DNA of 64,000 nt, from contig CAWAZL010000005.1 in assembly GCA_963786495.1 (NCBI GenBank), forward strand, positions 1 to 64,000. Direction: 5' to 3'. Below, piece by piece: positions 15,408-24,277 of the stretch. Origin of the DNA: JALZKA01 sp963786495 (GTDB taxonomy: Bacteria; Actinomycetota; Thermoleophilia; Solirubrobacterales; 70-9). Both the position numbers and the translations under genes were made by a program. Each line of letters opens with the position of its first letter. The stretch's first letter is position 1. The notes under the pieces are model-generated. The model was given only the letters and a program-made list of their open reading frames with translations. It searched no databases and was not told the origin of the DNA.

Positions 15408-16076
15408 CTAGGACGAGGGGCTGGCGCTGCGCAGCATCTCCCTCGCCTGCTCGGCCAGGAAGCGGCGGGAGGCGCGTGTGTAGAGGATCGTCGCGATCCA
15501 GCCGAGGGTCACGCCGATGATGAACATCGCGACCGTGATCCACGAATCGAAGACGAGGGTCCAAAAGAGACCGCCGAACGTAAAGAGCGTCGCGAGGCGC
15601 CCGATCCAGCTGATCTCGAGGTCCACCCCGCTCCGAAGCGCCAGGCGCGCGAGGACGAGCGTCGCCACCTCGCGGACGGCCAAGGCGATCAGGGCCCAGT
15701 AAGGCAGGAGCTCGAACTCCCAGCAGACAACAACGCCGGCGAGCGCCGCCATGCGATCAACCACCGGGTCAAGCAGCGCGCCCATCCGCGAGTACTGACC
15801 CGTCGCCCTGGCAAGAAAGCCATCGAGGAGGTCGCCCAGGGTGATGAAGAGATAGAGGAGCGTCGCGGCGGTGACCCTGCCGTCTTCGGAGTTGAGCGCC
15901 AGCACCAGGAAGACCGGAATGGCAGCCAGTCGCAGGTAGCCGACGATGTTCGGCAGCGTCCACGGGTGAAGCGGCGCACCGGCCTTGGTCGCGGCGGGGC
16001 TGGGCCCGGAGCGGTCGAGACCGATGAGGCGCCTGCGGCTGAGCCGCTCGCGCACGGTGGTCCGCTCGGTTTCCAT
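15408..16076 (-). CDS. pgsA: CDP-alcohol phosphatidyltransferase (PgsA-like)
   Basis: A 222-residue integral membrane enzyme of phospholipid synthesis that joins a CDP-diacylglycerol phosphatidyl group to an alcohol. The catalytic motif DG-x2-AR-x8-G-x3-D-x3-D is complete in LLDGFLARATGQYSRMGALL followed by DPVVDRM. About six membrane segments are visible. The acceptor is probably glycerol-3-phosphate, or inositol phosphate as in some actinobacteria; the sequence does not decide. The ATG at 16076 lies 4 bases after the corrected proS stop and has GATAGGG in front. A downstream family A repeat cluster separates it from rsiG. Confidence 0.82.
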   Translation of the reverse strand: METERTTVRERLSRRRLIGLDRSGPSPAATKAGAPLHPWTLPNIVGYLRLAAIPVFLVLALNSEDGRVTAATLLYLFITLGDLLDGFLARATGQYSRMGALLDPVVDRMAALAGVVVCWEFELLPYWALIALAVREVATLVLARLALRSGVDLEISWIGRLATLFTFGGLFWTLVFDSWITVAMFIIGVTLGWIATILYTRASRRFLAEQAREMLRSASPSS

Positions 16077-16080
16077 GTCC

Positions 16081-17770
16081 CTATCTTGCGGCATCGACCA
16101 GCGCCGTCGCCTTTGCGACGACGTCGGCCAGGTCGATCCGGAGATCCTCACCCGTCGCCCGGACCTGCGCCTCGACCTGCCCCTCGCGCCAGCGTGCGCT
16201 TGCCGACGACGATGCGCAGGGGGCAGCCGATGAGCTCGGCATCGGTCAGCTTCTCCCCCGCTCCGGCCTCACGGTCGTCATAAAGGGGGTCGAGCCCTGC
16301 CTCCGTGAGCTCTGCGTAGATCTTGTCGGCCGCCTGAGTTGCCTCGTCTTCGCCGCGTCCCAGGCTGACCAGTTCGACGGGCCACGGTGCGATTGCCCGC
16401 GGCCAGACGATGCCACGCTCGTCGGCTCCCTGCTCGACGGCCGCGGCGGCGATCCGCGCAGGGCCGATGCCGTATGAGCCCATGACGATCGGCTGCTCGG
16501 CGCCGTTCTCGTCCAGGAAGGTGGCGCCCAGCGCCTCCGAGTAGCGGGTGCCCAGCTTGAAGATGTTCCCGACCTCGATCGCCGGCTCGATCGTGATCTC
16601 AGCGCCGCTGTCGGTGGTGTCGCCGGCCTCGACCGAACGCACGTCCATCTCCTCGAACTGGAAGTCGCGCCCGGGCTCGACGCCGATCAGATGGGTGTCC
16701 GGGTTGTTCGCGCCGCAGACGTAGCCGCCCACGGCTTGGATCGCCGCGTCCTTGACGACTGGGACCTCTGCGCCGACGGGGCCGATGAAGCCGGCGGGGC
16801 CGATGCGCTCGCCGATCTCCTCGGCCGACGCCTGGCGGAATCCCTCGCCCAGCGCGTTCGCGAGCTTGATCTCGTTCAGGCGGTGGTCGCCGCGGACGAG
16901 GACCATGACCATGCCTCGCTCCTCGGCGACGACCGGCACCGCTTTCAGCAGCGCGCCGGCTGGCACGTCGAGCGCGCCCGCGACGTCAACCACCGTTGTC
17001 ATGCCGGGCGTGGGGACTTCGCGAGGCTCGTCTAGCTCGGGCGGCATCGTCACTGGCTGGGGGTTGGCCCTCGCCACTTCGACGTTCGCGGCGTAGCCGG
17101 TGGCCAGGGCGACCTCGTTTTCCCCCGCGGCGCATGGCGCCATGTACTCGTGAGCGCCCGTCCCGCCCATCATCCCGACGTCCGATTCCACCTCGTAGAA
17201 GTCGAGGCCGCAGCGCTCCAGGATGCGTGAGTAGGCGCCGCGGTTCCGCTCGTACTGCTCGTCGAGCCCGGCCTCGTCGCGGTCGAACGAATAGGCGTCC
17301 TTCATCACGAACTCGCGTGTGCGCAAGACGCCGGCGCGCGGGCGCGGCTCGTCGCGCTCCTTTACCTGGAACTGGTACAGGAAAAGCGGCAGATCGCGGT
17401 AGGAGCGGATGTCGTGCGACATGTGGAAGGCGAGGCCCTCCTCGTGCGTCATCGCGAGCACGTGTGGCGAGCCCTTGCGGTCGTCGAGCTTCATCAGCTC
17501 GTCGATCTCGTAGCGGCCCGTGGACTGCCAAAGCCCGGCGGGCTGAAGCACGGGGACCAAAAGCTCCTGTCCGCCGATCGCGTTCATCTCCTCGCGGACG
17601 ATCCCGATCACGTTCGTGAGCACCCGGTGGCCGGCCGGGAGCCAGGTCCAGAGCCCGGCGCCAAGCTGGCGCACCAGCCCCGCGCGGACCATGAGCTTGT
17701 GCGAGATCGCCTCGGCGTCCGCGGGGTCGTCGCGGAGCGTCGGCATGAAGTATCCGGAGAGCCGGGTCAA
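16081..17770 (-). CDS. proS: Prolyl-tRNA synthetase (one frameshift near the 3' end)
   Basis: Charges tRNA-Pro with proline. Class II motifs are visible: GLWTWLPAGHRVLTNVIGIV, then FQVKERDEPRPRAGVLRTRE and GSYGIGPARI. A large editing-type insertion domain lies between motifs 2 and 3 (about residues 230-390), as in the bacterial-type enzyme. An extra base near 16185 ends the frame early. Removing it restores EGQVEAQVRATGEDLRIDLA and a stop at 16081, giving about 562 residues, normal for the family. The start is a TTG at 17770. It lies in an ispG-proS-pgsA series that recurs near the rpsB-dxr block in other bacteria. Confidence 0.93.
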
Positions 17771-17804
17771 GGCGCCGCTGAGCCTATCTGCGGACCGATA
17801 GGGG

Positions 17805-19097
17805 TTAGGCGCGGGTGAAGCGGCGGCTTGCGGTCGGCGAGGCTTCCTCTGAGAGACGCTCGCGCTTTTGCTCCTCTTCGCGCTCGGGCGAAGGCACCGT
17901 GATGTCCTCAGCGATGCGGGCGGCCTCGGCCTCCATCGCGGCGATGCGCTCGGGCGTCAGGTCGCCGGCGTTTTCCTCTTCGATCTTCGCGAGCCACTGG
18001 GCGCCTTCGGCGACCTCTGAGGCGTCGGAGACGACTTCTCCCCCGCGCTCGACCGACTTGTCGATCTCCTCGAAGAGGCGATCCACCAGCTCTTCCTGCG
18101 GCACCTTCTTGAGCGGCTCGCCGTGGGCGAAGATGAGGCCCTCGTTCTTGGCGCCCGTGATGCCGAAGTCCGCGTGGGATGCCTCGCCGATCCCGTTGAC
18201 GGCGCAACCCAGGACGGCGACCTCGATCGGGTCGTCGTAGGCCTGCAGGCGGTCTTCGATCTCGGCGACGACGGTGTCCATGTCGAACTGAAGGCGCCCG
18301 CAGGTAGGGCACGCGATCAGCTCAGGCCCGTGTTCGCGCAGCTTCAGGGCCTTCAAGATCTCCCATGCGACCTTGACCTCCTCCTCGGCGTGGAACGTCG
18401 AGAGCGAGATGCGGATCGTGTCGCCGATCCCGTCGGCCAGAAGCGTCCCGAGGCCGACAGCGGACTTGAGCGAGCCCGACCACTTCGTGCCTGCCTCGGT
18501 GATCCCGAGGTGGAGGGGGTAGTCGATCCGCTCGGAGAGGATCCGGTTGGCCGCGATCGTGTTCGGCACGTTCGTCGACTTGATCGAGACCTTGAAGTCC
18601 GTGTAATCGAGCGACTCCATCAGCTCGACGAACCCTTCGGCGGCCTGCACCAGCGCTTCGACCGGGTTCTCGCGCTCGAGCTCGTGGAGGTGCTTGGGCA
18701 GCGATCCCGAGTTGACGCCGATCCGCATCGGGACGCTGGCGGCGGTGGCTTCCTTCGCCACCTCGGCGACCTTCTCCCGCCCTCCGATGTTGCCCGGGTT
18801 GAGCCGGATGCAGTGGGCGCCGGCGTCGATGGCCTTGAGAGCGAGCGTGTGGTTGAAGTGGATGTCGGCGATGACCGGGATCGGGGACTCTTTGACGATC
18901 GTCTTCAGCGCGTCGGCGTCCTTCTCGCGCGGCACAGCGACGCGCACGAGGTCGGCGCCCGCCTCGGCGACGAGGCCGATCTGCTCCATCGTGGCCTCGA
19001 GATTGGCCGTTTCCGTCTTGGTCATCGTCTGGACGGCAACGGGCGCGCCCCCACCGATGAGGACCCCGCCGACGTTCACCTGGCGCTTTGAAGCCAT
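17805..19097 (-). CDS. ispG: 4-hydroxy-3-methylbut-2-en-1-yl diphosphate synthase
   Basis: The penultimate enzyme of the MEP isoprenoid pathway. It reductively opens methylerythritol cyclodiphosphate with a [4Fe-4S] cluster. The TIM-barrel start VNVGGVLIGGGAPVAVQTMT and the barrel motif AGAHCIRLNPGNIGG are clear. The cluster cysteines appear in IACPTCGRLQFD and AVLGCAVNGIGEASHAD. It has 430 residues, about 50 longer than usual, because of a charged C-terminal tail (EREEEQKRERLSEEASP). It complements dxr in the same window. The start ATG 19097 is 36 bases from the divergent secreted-protein gene. Confidence 0.93.
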   Translation of the reverse strand: MASKRQVNVGGVLIGGGAPVAVQTMTKTETANLEATMEQIGLVAEAGADLVRVAVPREKDADALKTIVKESPIPVIADIHFNHTLALKAIDAGAHCIRLNPGNIGGREKVAEVAKEATAASVPMRIGVNSGSLPKHLHELERENPVEALVQAAEGFVELMESLDYTDFKVSIKSTNVPNTIAANRILSERIDYPLHLGITEAGTKWSGSLKSAVGLGTLLADGIGDTIRISLSTFHAEEEVKVAWEILKALKLREHGPELIACPTCGRLQFDMDTVVAEIEDRLQAYDDPIEVAVLGCAVNGIGEASHADFGITGAKNEGLIFAHGEPLKKVPQEELVDRLFEEIDKSVERGGEVVSDASEVAEGAQWLAKIEEENAGDLTPERIAAMEAEAARIAEDITVPSPEREEEQKRERLSEEASPTASRRFTRA

Positions 19098-19133
19098 GTT
19101 GAGATTGTGACAGCGGAGGAGTAAGTTGCCCTT

Positions 19134-19994
19134 ATGCGCCGGGGACTCGCATTGGCGATCGCAGCGGGTTCCGTCCTGTTCGCCCTTGCGCCCGCCGCGC
19201 AGGCTGATCATCACTTCGTGTCGATCACGGAGGTCTTTCCAGGGATCAGTGAGGCGCCCACCTCAGAGTTCGTGGAGCTTCAGATGTACGCCGCGGGTCA
19301 GAACAACTTCGATCCAGGCGCAAGCCTGAACTTCTACAACGCAGCGGGCAACGTCACCGGGAACCTCGATCTCGACGACGTCAGTAATGGCTCCAGCCAG
19401 CGAACCGCGCTAGTCGGCACCTCCGCGATGGAGACGATGTTCGCCAAGCAGGCGGACACCGAGTATGGGAGCGCTGCACTCGACCCTGCGGGCGGCGGAG
19501 TCTGTCTGCTCTCGGACGACTTCCCGAGCCCGGTTGACTGCGTGGCCTGGGGTACCGCCACGGTTGCTGGCGCCGGGGCCTCCGAGGCGGCGATCCCCGA
19601 CGGATCGTCGATCGTGCGCGACATTGGCCCTGGCTGCAACACGCTCCTCGAAAGTACCGACGACTCCAATTCGAGCGCCGACGACTTTGCGCCGGCGTTC
19701 CCAGCGCCTCAGGCGAACGTCGACGCTGGGTTCAACTCGACCTGCCCCAATACGACGATCACCAAGAAGCCGAAGGCGAAGACCACCGACCGCACGCCCA
19801 AGTTCGAGTTCGAGGGAGGCGACGGCTTTCTGTGCAGCCTCGACGGGTCGAAGGCCGCTCAGTGCGACTCGGGCAAGTTCGCGCCAGGCAAGCAGCCGAG
19901 GGGCAGGCACAAGTTCGTCGTCCAAGCGACCCAGACCGACGGCTCCAGAGACGGAACGCCCGCCAGGTACGACTGGAAGATCGTCAAGAAGTAG
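19134..19994 (+). CDS. Secreted lamin-tail-domain-like protein
   Basis: A 286-residue exported protein with a clear signal peptide (RRGLALAIAAGSVLFALAPA, then AQA). The mature part begins VSITEVFPGISEAPTSEFVE, the typical opening of a lamin-tail-like beta-sandwich (EV...SEFVEL). It contains paired cysteines (GGVCLLSDD/PVDCVAWG). The C-terminal 80 residues are Lys-rich, with DRTPKFEFEGGDGFLCSLDG followed by RHKFVVQATQTDGSRDGTPA. This is an Ig/fibronectin-like module common in secreted actinobacterial proteins. The exact function is unknown; a surface adhesive or structural role is possible. The ATG 19134 follows GGAGGAG. It is divergent from ispG and its 3' end overlaps the next convergent gene by 11 bases. 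Confidence 0.72.
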   Translation: MRRGLALAIAAGSVLFALAPAAQADHHFVSITEVFPGISEAPTSEFVELQMYAAGQNNFDPGASLNFYNAAGNVTGNLDLDDVSNGSSQRTALVGTSAMETMFAKQADTEYGSAALDPAGGGVCLLSDDFPSPVDCVAWGTATVAGAGASEAAIPDGSSIVRDIGPGCNTLLESTDDSNSSADDFAPAFPAPQANVDAGFNSTCPNTTITKKPKAKTTDRTPKFEFEGGDGFLCSLDGSKAAQCDSGKFAPGKQPRGRHKFVVQATQTDGSRDGTPARYDWKIVKK

Positions 19995-21051
19995 CCGGCT
20001 CGCGGCCTGCCCAGGCCTCGAGGATCCAGCCCAGGTGGTACGGACGATCAGTCGGGTTCACCTCGAGCGGCCCGCGCACGCCGCTCAGCGCCGCTCGGCC
20101 CATCGAGGCAGTCGCCGTGTTCGCGTAAAGAAGCGCGCGATCAAATCCACCCTTGCGGCGGATCGAGCGGTAGAGGATCCCCGCGTCGCGGTCGAGCATC
20201 TCGCAACTGAGATCGTTCTGCCCGAAGATCCAGTCGAGACCGTGGATCGCAGCGTCGCGGTACCTGGGGTCACCGGTCACCTCCGAGAGCTCGAGAAGGG
20301 CCATCGGCGCCATCGCGTCCTGATGGACGGAGTAGACCTCGTAGGGCTCGACGACGGTGCCGCGCCTGGCGTCGAAGATCCACGGCCAGCCCCCGTCGGG
20401 GCGCTGGAGCTCGAGCAGGCGGTCGGCGACTCGCCGCGCTGTGGCGAGCGCGGCGTCGGTCGCATGACCGTTCTCCGCGGCCATCGCCAAGGCGAGGACG
20501 CCGTAGATCTGGGTCGCGAAGTTCGGGAAGCGGGCGCGGCGGCCTGCGTCGCGGTGGGCGAAGAGGTTGCCGTTGGAACCTGCACGCCGTAGTTGGCGCT
20601 CGAGCGAGCGGTCGCAGAGCTCGTACGCCCCGGCTTCCGCGGCGCCGATCACGAGCCAGCTGAGCTCGAGCCCCTCCAGATCGGGCAGCTCGGCGCCCAG
20701 CTTCTTGTGAAGGCGGAACGCGATCGCATCCATCGCGCTCATCCCGGCACGCGAGTCCGCCCACATGAGGAGCGCCAGGTCGCCCGCGGTCATCTCCGGC
20801 TCGTCGATCCGGTCCATCGCGAGGTCGCGCAGCTCGTCAGGATCGATCGGGACTTTGAGGCCGGCCTCCTTCGCGCGCTGGAGGCCCAAGAGGCAGATCA
20901 GCGTGTAGCGCAGCGAGCCGCCGGACGGCACGAGCCCGGGCGCGGCAACCTCGTAACAGAAGGTGCCGTCGCCAAGGCGCATCGAGGGCAGCTTCTCGAG
21001 CGCGAAGCCGACCAGCTCACGCACCCTCTCCCCCGCGCTCGGCTCAGGCAT
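19984..21051 (-). CDS. (alpha/alpha)6-barrel protein, possible sugar epimerase or glycosidase relative
   Basis: A 355-residue helical protein. Repeated helix pairs and segments such as RLLELQRPDGGWPWIFDARR, PYEVYSVHQDAMAPMALLEL and DAAIHGLDWIFGQNDLSCEM are typical of alpha/alpha toroids. These are found in terpene cyclases, uronyl epimerases and unsaturated glucuronyl hydrolases. The DGGWPW and VHQDAMAP motifs suggest a carbohydrate-linked role. I cannot name a family with certainty. The ATG at 21051 lies 8 bases inside the preceding AAC(3)-like gene, so the two are translated together and probably work together, perhaps in cell-surface or antibiotic-like sugar modification. Confidence 0.6.
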   Translation of the reverse strand: MPEPSAGERVRELVGFALEKLPSMRLGDGTFCYEVAAPGLVPSGGSLRYTLICLLGLQRAKEAGLKVPIDPDELRDLAMDRIDEPEMTAGDLALLMWADSRAGMSAMDAIAFRLHKKLGAELPDLEGLELSWLVIGAAEAGAYELCDRSLERQLRRAGSNGNLFAHRDAGRRARFPNFATQIYGVLALAMAAENGHATDAALATARRVADRLLELQRPDGGWPWIFDARRGTVVEPYEVYSVHQDAMAPMALLELSEVTGDPRYRDAAIHGLDWIFGQNDLSCEMLDRDAGILYRSIRRKGGFDRALLYANTATASMGRAALSGVRGPLEVNPTDRPYHLGWILEAWAGREPATS

Positions 21052-21970
21052 CGACCCGCTCTTGGGGCGGTACGGTGGGAAGCTCGGCCGGCACCTCGAC
21101 GTCGTAGATCGTGATGCCCTGCTGGACGAGGCGCTCGAAGACCTCGAAGAGCGCAGGAAGGCGGATCGCGATGATCTCGCCGTGCCCAAGCTTTACGGCG
21201 CGCCCTCCCGCTTCGAGGATTGCGTCGCGGTAGACATCCTGAAGGCGCGGGTTCGAGTCGATGCGGCCCGGGTGAAGCGCCGGGTTGTGAACGAGCGTCT
21301 CAACCGTGATCTCGTTGCCGTCGCGGTCGCGGCAGCGGGCGTTGAAGCGGCGGTTGGCGAAGACGTCGAGCGGGAACGGCGGGACGCGGGTGCACTCGAA
21401 GGAGTGGTACATCGTGATCGCACCGGTGCCGCAGCCGAAGAAGAGCTGGAGCGCGTTGCGCTCGACGATGCGGGGGAATGGGGTGCCGTCGCCAAAAGGC
21501 GTTGGGGCCGACTCGTGACCCGCGACGACCTCCTCAGCACCGCGGCCTCTGACAGCGGTCGAGTGCGTCGGGTGGATGCTGCGGATGGTCCCGGGCGAGA
21601 GCCGGAAGCCCTCAGAGATCGCGCCCATCCGCGAAGGCGTGGTTTGCGGGTCGAAGAGGGGATCCTCGGCCAGGTGCTCGATCGCGGGGCCGGTCAGCGA
21701 GTACGCGGGCATCGCGATCAGGCCGCCATCCCCGACGACTCCCCTGAGTGCCTCGAGCACCGTGTCCGGGCCGTTCTCGAAGCCGCCGAAGGCGCTCATC
21801 GCCGCCTGGACGAAGCACGCGTCGCCTTCGTTGAGCCCGCACTCACGTAGCGCTGCCTCAACCTCGGCGTGCGTGAGCACGGTCGGGCGGAATCGCTCGC
21901 GCAGGCGGTAGCGGGCGCTGCGGTAGCGCTTCCTGCCCGTGCGCAGCGCCTCGCGCACCGGGCGGGGCAT
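21044..21970 (-). CDS. AAC(3)-family N-acetyltransferase
   Basis: A 308-residue member of the aminoglycoside 3-N-acetyltransferase fold family (Antibiotic_NAT). Conserved parts include LRECGLNEGDACFVQAAMSA, GDGGLIAMPAYSLTG and the catalytic-region SIHPTHSTAVRGRGAEEVVA. GCGTGAITMYHSFECT follows. Many chromosomal members acetylate amino-sugars in exopolysaccharide or antibiotic pathways rather than give drug resistance. The tight overlap with the (alpha/alpha)6-barrel gene supports a biosynthetic pair. Whether it acts on aminoglycosides cannot be told. Confidence 0.78.
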   Translation of the reverse strand: MPRPVREALRTGRKRYRSARYRLRERFRPTVLTHAEVEAALRECGLNEGDACFVQAAMSAFGGFENGPDTVLEALRGVVGDGGLIAMPAYSLTGPAIEHLAEDPLFDPQTTPSRMGAISEGFRLSPGTIRSIHPTHSTAVRGRGAEEVVAGHESAPTPFGDGTPFPRIVERNALQLFFGCGTGAITMYHSFECTRVPPFPLDVFANRRFNARCRDRDGNEITVETLVHNPALHPGRIDSNPRLQDVYRDAILEAGGRAVKLGHGEIIAIRLPALFEVFERLVQQGITIYDVEVPAELPTVPPQERVDA

Positions 21971-21987
21971 GCTCCGCGCGATCTTTC

Positions 21988-22398
21988 TCAGGTCTGCGAT
22001 GTGACGTGCTCCCGGGCGCGCGACTCGTCGAAATAGAAGTGAGCCTCGAAGATCTGCCCCTCTCGCGCGAGGGTCACAACCCAGAACGGCATCGATTCCG
22101 TCTCGATGCCGCTTGCCGCGCCTAGGCCGACCCAGCGGCCATGAAATAGCGCGAGCTCTCCGACTACCGCAGGCTCGCTCTCAGACTGGAAGCGGATCCC
22201 TTCGAACGCTTCAAGAAACCGCGCCATGAAGCGCGCGAATTCCTCGCGACCGTGAAACTCGCCTCCGTCCGGCCAGCGCGGATCGGTGACCAGGGTGACC
22301 TCGGGGTGGACAAGCTCCCACGGGAACTCGCCCCTGTTGAACTCCTCCCAGAGCTTTTCGCCGACCTCGAGGCTCTCGTTTGAAGGCGCGGTGCTCAG
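21988..22398 (-). CDS. SnoaL/NTF2-like protein, non-standard start
   Basis: A small NTF2-fold protein of about 136 residues. An upstream in-frame part reads VGEKLWEEFNRGEFPWELVH, EVTLVTDPRWPDGGEFHGRE and EEFARFM, then MARFLEAFEGIRFQSESEPA. This is the normal SnoaL_2-type fold order. No ATG, GTG or TTG opens the domain. A CTG that overlaps the fadD stop (CTGA) is the only likely start. The internal ATG at 22227 would remove the first helices. SnoaL-like proteins are isomerases, hydrolases or ligand-binding proteins. Coupling to fadD suggests co-expression with acyl-CoA metabolism. Confidence 0.6.
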   Translation of the reverse strand: MSTAPSNESLEVGEKLWEEFNRGEFPWELVHPEVTLVTDPRWPDGGEFHGREEFARFMARFLEAFEGIRFQSESEPAVVGELALFHGRWVGLGAASGIETESMPFWVVTLAREGQIFEAHFYFDESRAREHVTSQT

Positions 22399-24209
22399 CC
22401 CTCGTACAGCTCCTCGATCTCCCCCGTGTACTTCTCGGCGATGGGCTTGCGCTTGAGCTTCATCGTCGGGGTGAGCTCGTCACCACCCGGCATCCACTCG
22501 GTGGGCAGCACCTTGAACTTCTTGATCTGCTCGACCCGCGACATCTTCGCGTTGGCCTCGTCTACGCCGGCCTGAATGGCCTCCAGCACCTGCTCGTTCT
22601 CGGCAAGCGCCTCGGGCGAGGCGTCCTCGATCCCGTGCTTCTCGGCGAACGCCGGGGCGAAATCCGAGTCCAGGACGATGAGCGCCGTGTTGTAAGGGCG
22701 CGCATCGCCGATCGCGGCAGCCTGCCCGATCAACGGACTGGCGGCCTTGAGCTTCGACTCGATGTTCGCCGGCGACATGTTCTTGCCGGCCGCGTTGATG
22801 ATGAGCTCCTTCTTGCGGTCGACGATCTTCAGATAGCCGTCCTCGTCGAGCTCGCCGATATCTCCGGTCAGGAGCCAGTCGCCGTCCATCGTCTCGGCCG
22901 TCTTTTCGGGCATGTTCCGGTACCCGGCCATGATGAGGTCGCCCTTGACCATGACCTCGCCGTCGTCGGCGAGCTTGATCTCGACGCCCGCGACGGGCGG
23001 GCCGACGGTGCCCAGCTTCACCTTGTCGGGTGGGTTGACGGTTGCGGCGCCGCACGTCTCCGACATGCCCCAGAGCTCGCCGATCGGGATCCCGATGGCG
23101 TGGAAGAACTCGAGCACCTCGACAGGGGTGGGCGCTGCGCCGACGTTCACGGAGAGCGCATCGGCAAGCCCGAGCGCCTTTCGCAGGTGTTGGAACATCG
23201 CCTCGTCGGCTGCAGCGACTCCGGCTGCCAGCTCCTCGGGCACTTCCTCGCCGGCCTGCTCGAGCCTGACCTTCTTGATCGCGGCGGCCAGGCCCGCTCG
23301 GGCCTTCTCGCCATCCTCGCCGGGGATCGCATCGAGCTTCGCCTCGAGGCCGGCCTTGACCTTCTCCCAGATGCGGGGTACCGCGAAGAAGAAGGTCGGG
23401 TTGACCTCGGGCAGCGCCTCGACGACCTTGCGCGGATCGGCGCAGATCGTCGCCGAGGCACCCTTCATCATCGGCAGGTAGTAGTTGGCACCGCGCTCGG
23501 CGATGTGGGCCGCGGGCAGCCACGAGATGACCTTGGAGCCGCGGTCCGGGAACTCGATCATGTCGTCGAGGCCCGCAACCAGCGTCATGAGGTTTCGCTG
23601 CGTTAGCTGGACGCCCTTGGGCGGACCGGTCGTGCCCGAGGTGTAGATCAGGGTCAGGAGGTCCTCCGGCCCGATGTCCTCGGCCGATTCACGGCCGTTG
23701 AAGTCTGGGTCGACGCCCTCGAGCTCTTCAAGGGTGTGGGTGCCGCCGTCCCCATCGATCACGATGACGTGCTCGAGCTCCGGCAGGTCCTTTTTGGCTT
23801 CGTTGAAGACGTCGAGGAAGGCGGTCTCGATGATCATCACGGTCGCTGCCGCGTCCTCGCAGACGTACTGGATCTGCTCGGGCGAGGAGGTCTGGTAAAT
23901 CGAGAAGGGAACTCCGCCGAGGTATGCCGCGCCAAGGTCGATCGGGATGAACTCCCAGCGGTTGTTCAGCATGATCGCGACGGTGTCGCCCTTGCCGATG
24001 CCCAGGCTCTTGAGGCCGCCGGCGACGCGATAGGCCATGTCGCGAGTATCCGCGAAGGAAAGCTTCTTGTCGCGGGTCGGATCGATGACGGCGTCGTCGT
24101 CGGGGATGCGGTCGACCTGCGCCTCGAAGGCCAGCGGCAGGTTCGGGTGGTGCATCTCCTTCGGGGGTCCCCCGCTCGCGTGACGAGTACCGGCCGTTGC
24201 GACCTCCAT
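22395..24209 (-). CDS. fadD: Long-chain fatty-acid-CoA ligase
   Basis: A 604-residue AMP-forming acyl-CoA synthetase that activates fatty acids with ATP and CoA. The ATP loop YTSGTTGPPKGVQLTQRNLM is intact. TGDIGELDEDGYLKIVDRKK and the catalytic-Lys region TPTMKLKRKPIAEKYTGEIE are present at the C-terminus. The long form with PRIWEKVKAGLEAKLDA matches the FadD15-type family. The ATG at 24209 follows GGAGGAGAA. An ACCGA-N4-TCGGT dyad lies 32 bases upstream, typical of TetR-type control of fatty-acid genes. It supplies acyl-CoA that could feed the WS/DGAT at 3.7 kb. The downstream SnoaL-like gene is coupled. Confidence 0.92.
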   Translation of the reverse strand: MEVATAGTRHASGGPPKEMHHPNLPLAFEAQVDRIPDDDAVIDPTRDKKLSFADTRDMAYRVAGGLKSLGIGKGDTVAIMLNNRWEFIPIDLGAAYLGGVPFSIYQTSSPEQIQYVCEDAAATVMIIETAFLDVFNEAKKDLPELEHVIVIDGDGGTHTLEELEGVDPDFNGRESAEDIGPEDLLTLIYTSGTTGPPKGVQLTQRNLMTLVAGLDDMIEFPDRGSKVISWLPAAHIAERGANYYLPMMKGASATICADPRKVVEALPEVNPTFFFAVPRIWEKVKAGLEAKLDAIPGEDGEKARAGLAAAIKKVRLEQAGEEVPEELAAGVAAADEAMFQHLRKALGLADALSVNVGAAPTPVEVLEFFHAIGIPIGELWGMSETCGAATVNPPDKVKLGTVGPPVAGVEIKLADDGEVMVKGDLIMAGYRNMPEKTAETMDGDWLLTGDIGELDEDGYLKIVDRKKELIINAAGKNMSPANIESKLKAASPLIGQAAAIGDARPYNTALIVLDSDFAPAFAEKHGIEDASPEALAENEQVLEAIQAGVDEANAKMSRVEQIKKFKVLPTEWMPGGDELTPTMKLKRKPIAEKYTGEIEELYEG

Positions 24210-24240
24210 CAAGTTCTCCTCCTACGTTCTCTAAGGCTCC

Positions 24241-24254
24241 ACCGACCATTCGGT
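24241..24254. promoter_or_regulatory. TetR-type operator candidate upstream of fadD
   Basis: ACCGA-CCAT-TCGGT is a perfect 5-base dyad with a 4-base centre, close to the ACCGAC-GTCGGT operators of TetR regulators of fatty-acid catabolism in actinobacteria. It lies 32 bases upstream of the fadD ATG. No TetR gene is in the window. Confidence 0.45.
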
Positions 24255-24277
24255 CAGCTAGGCAAAAACTACCGCAG

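Noticed and set aside
18123..19091. Long plus-strand open frame opposite ispG
   Set aside because: Antisense shadow of ispG; composition is typical of the opposite strand of high-GC coding sequence.
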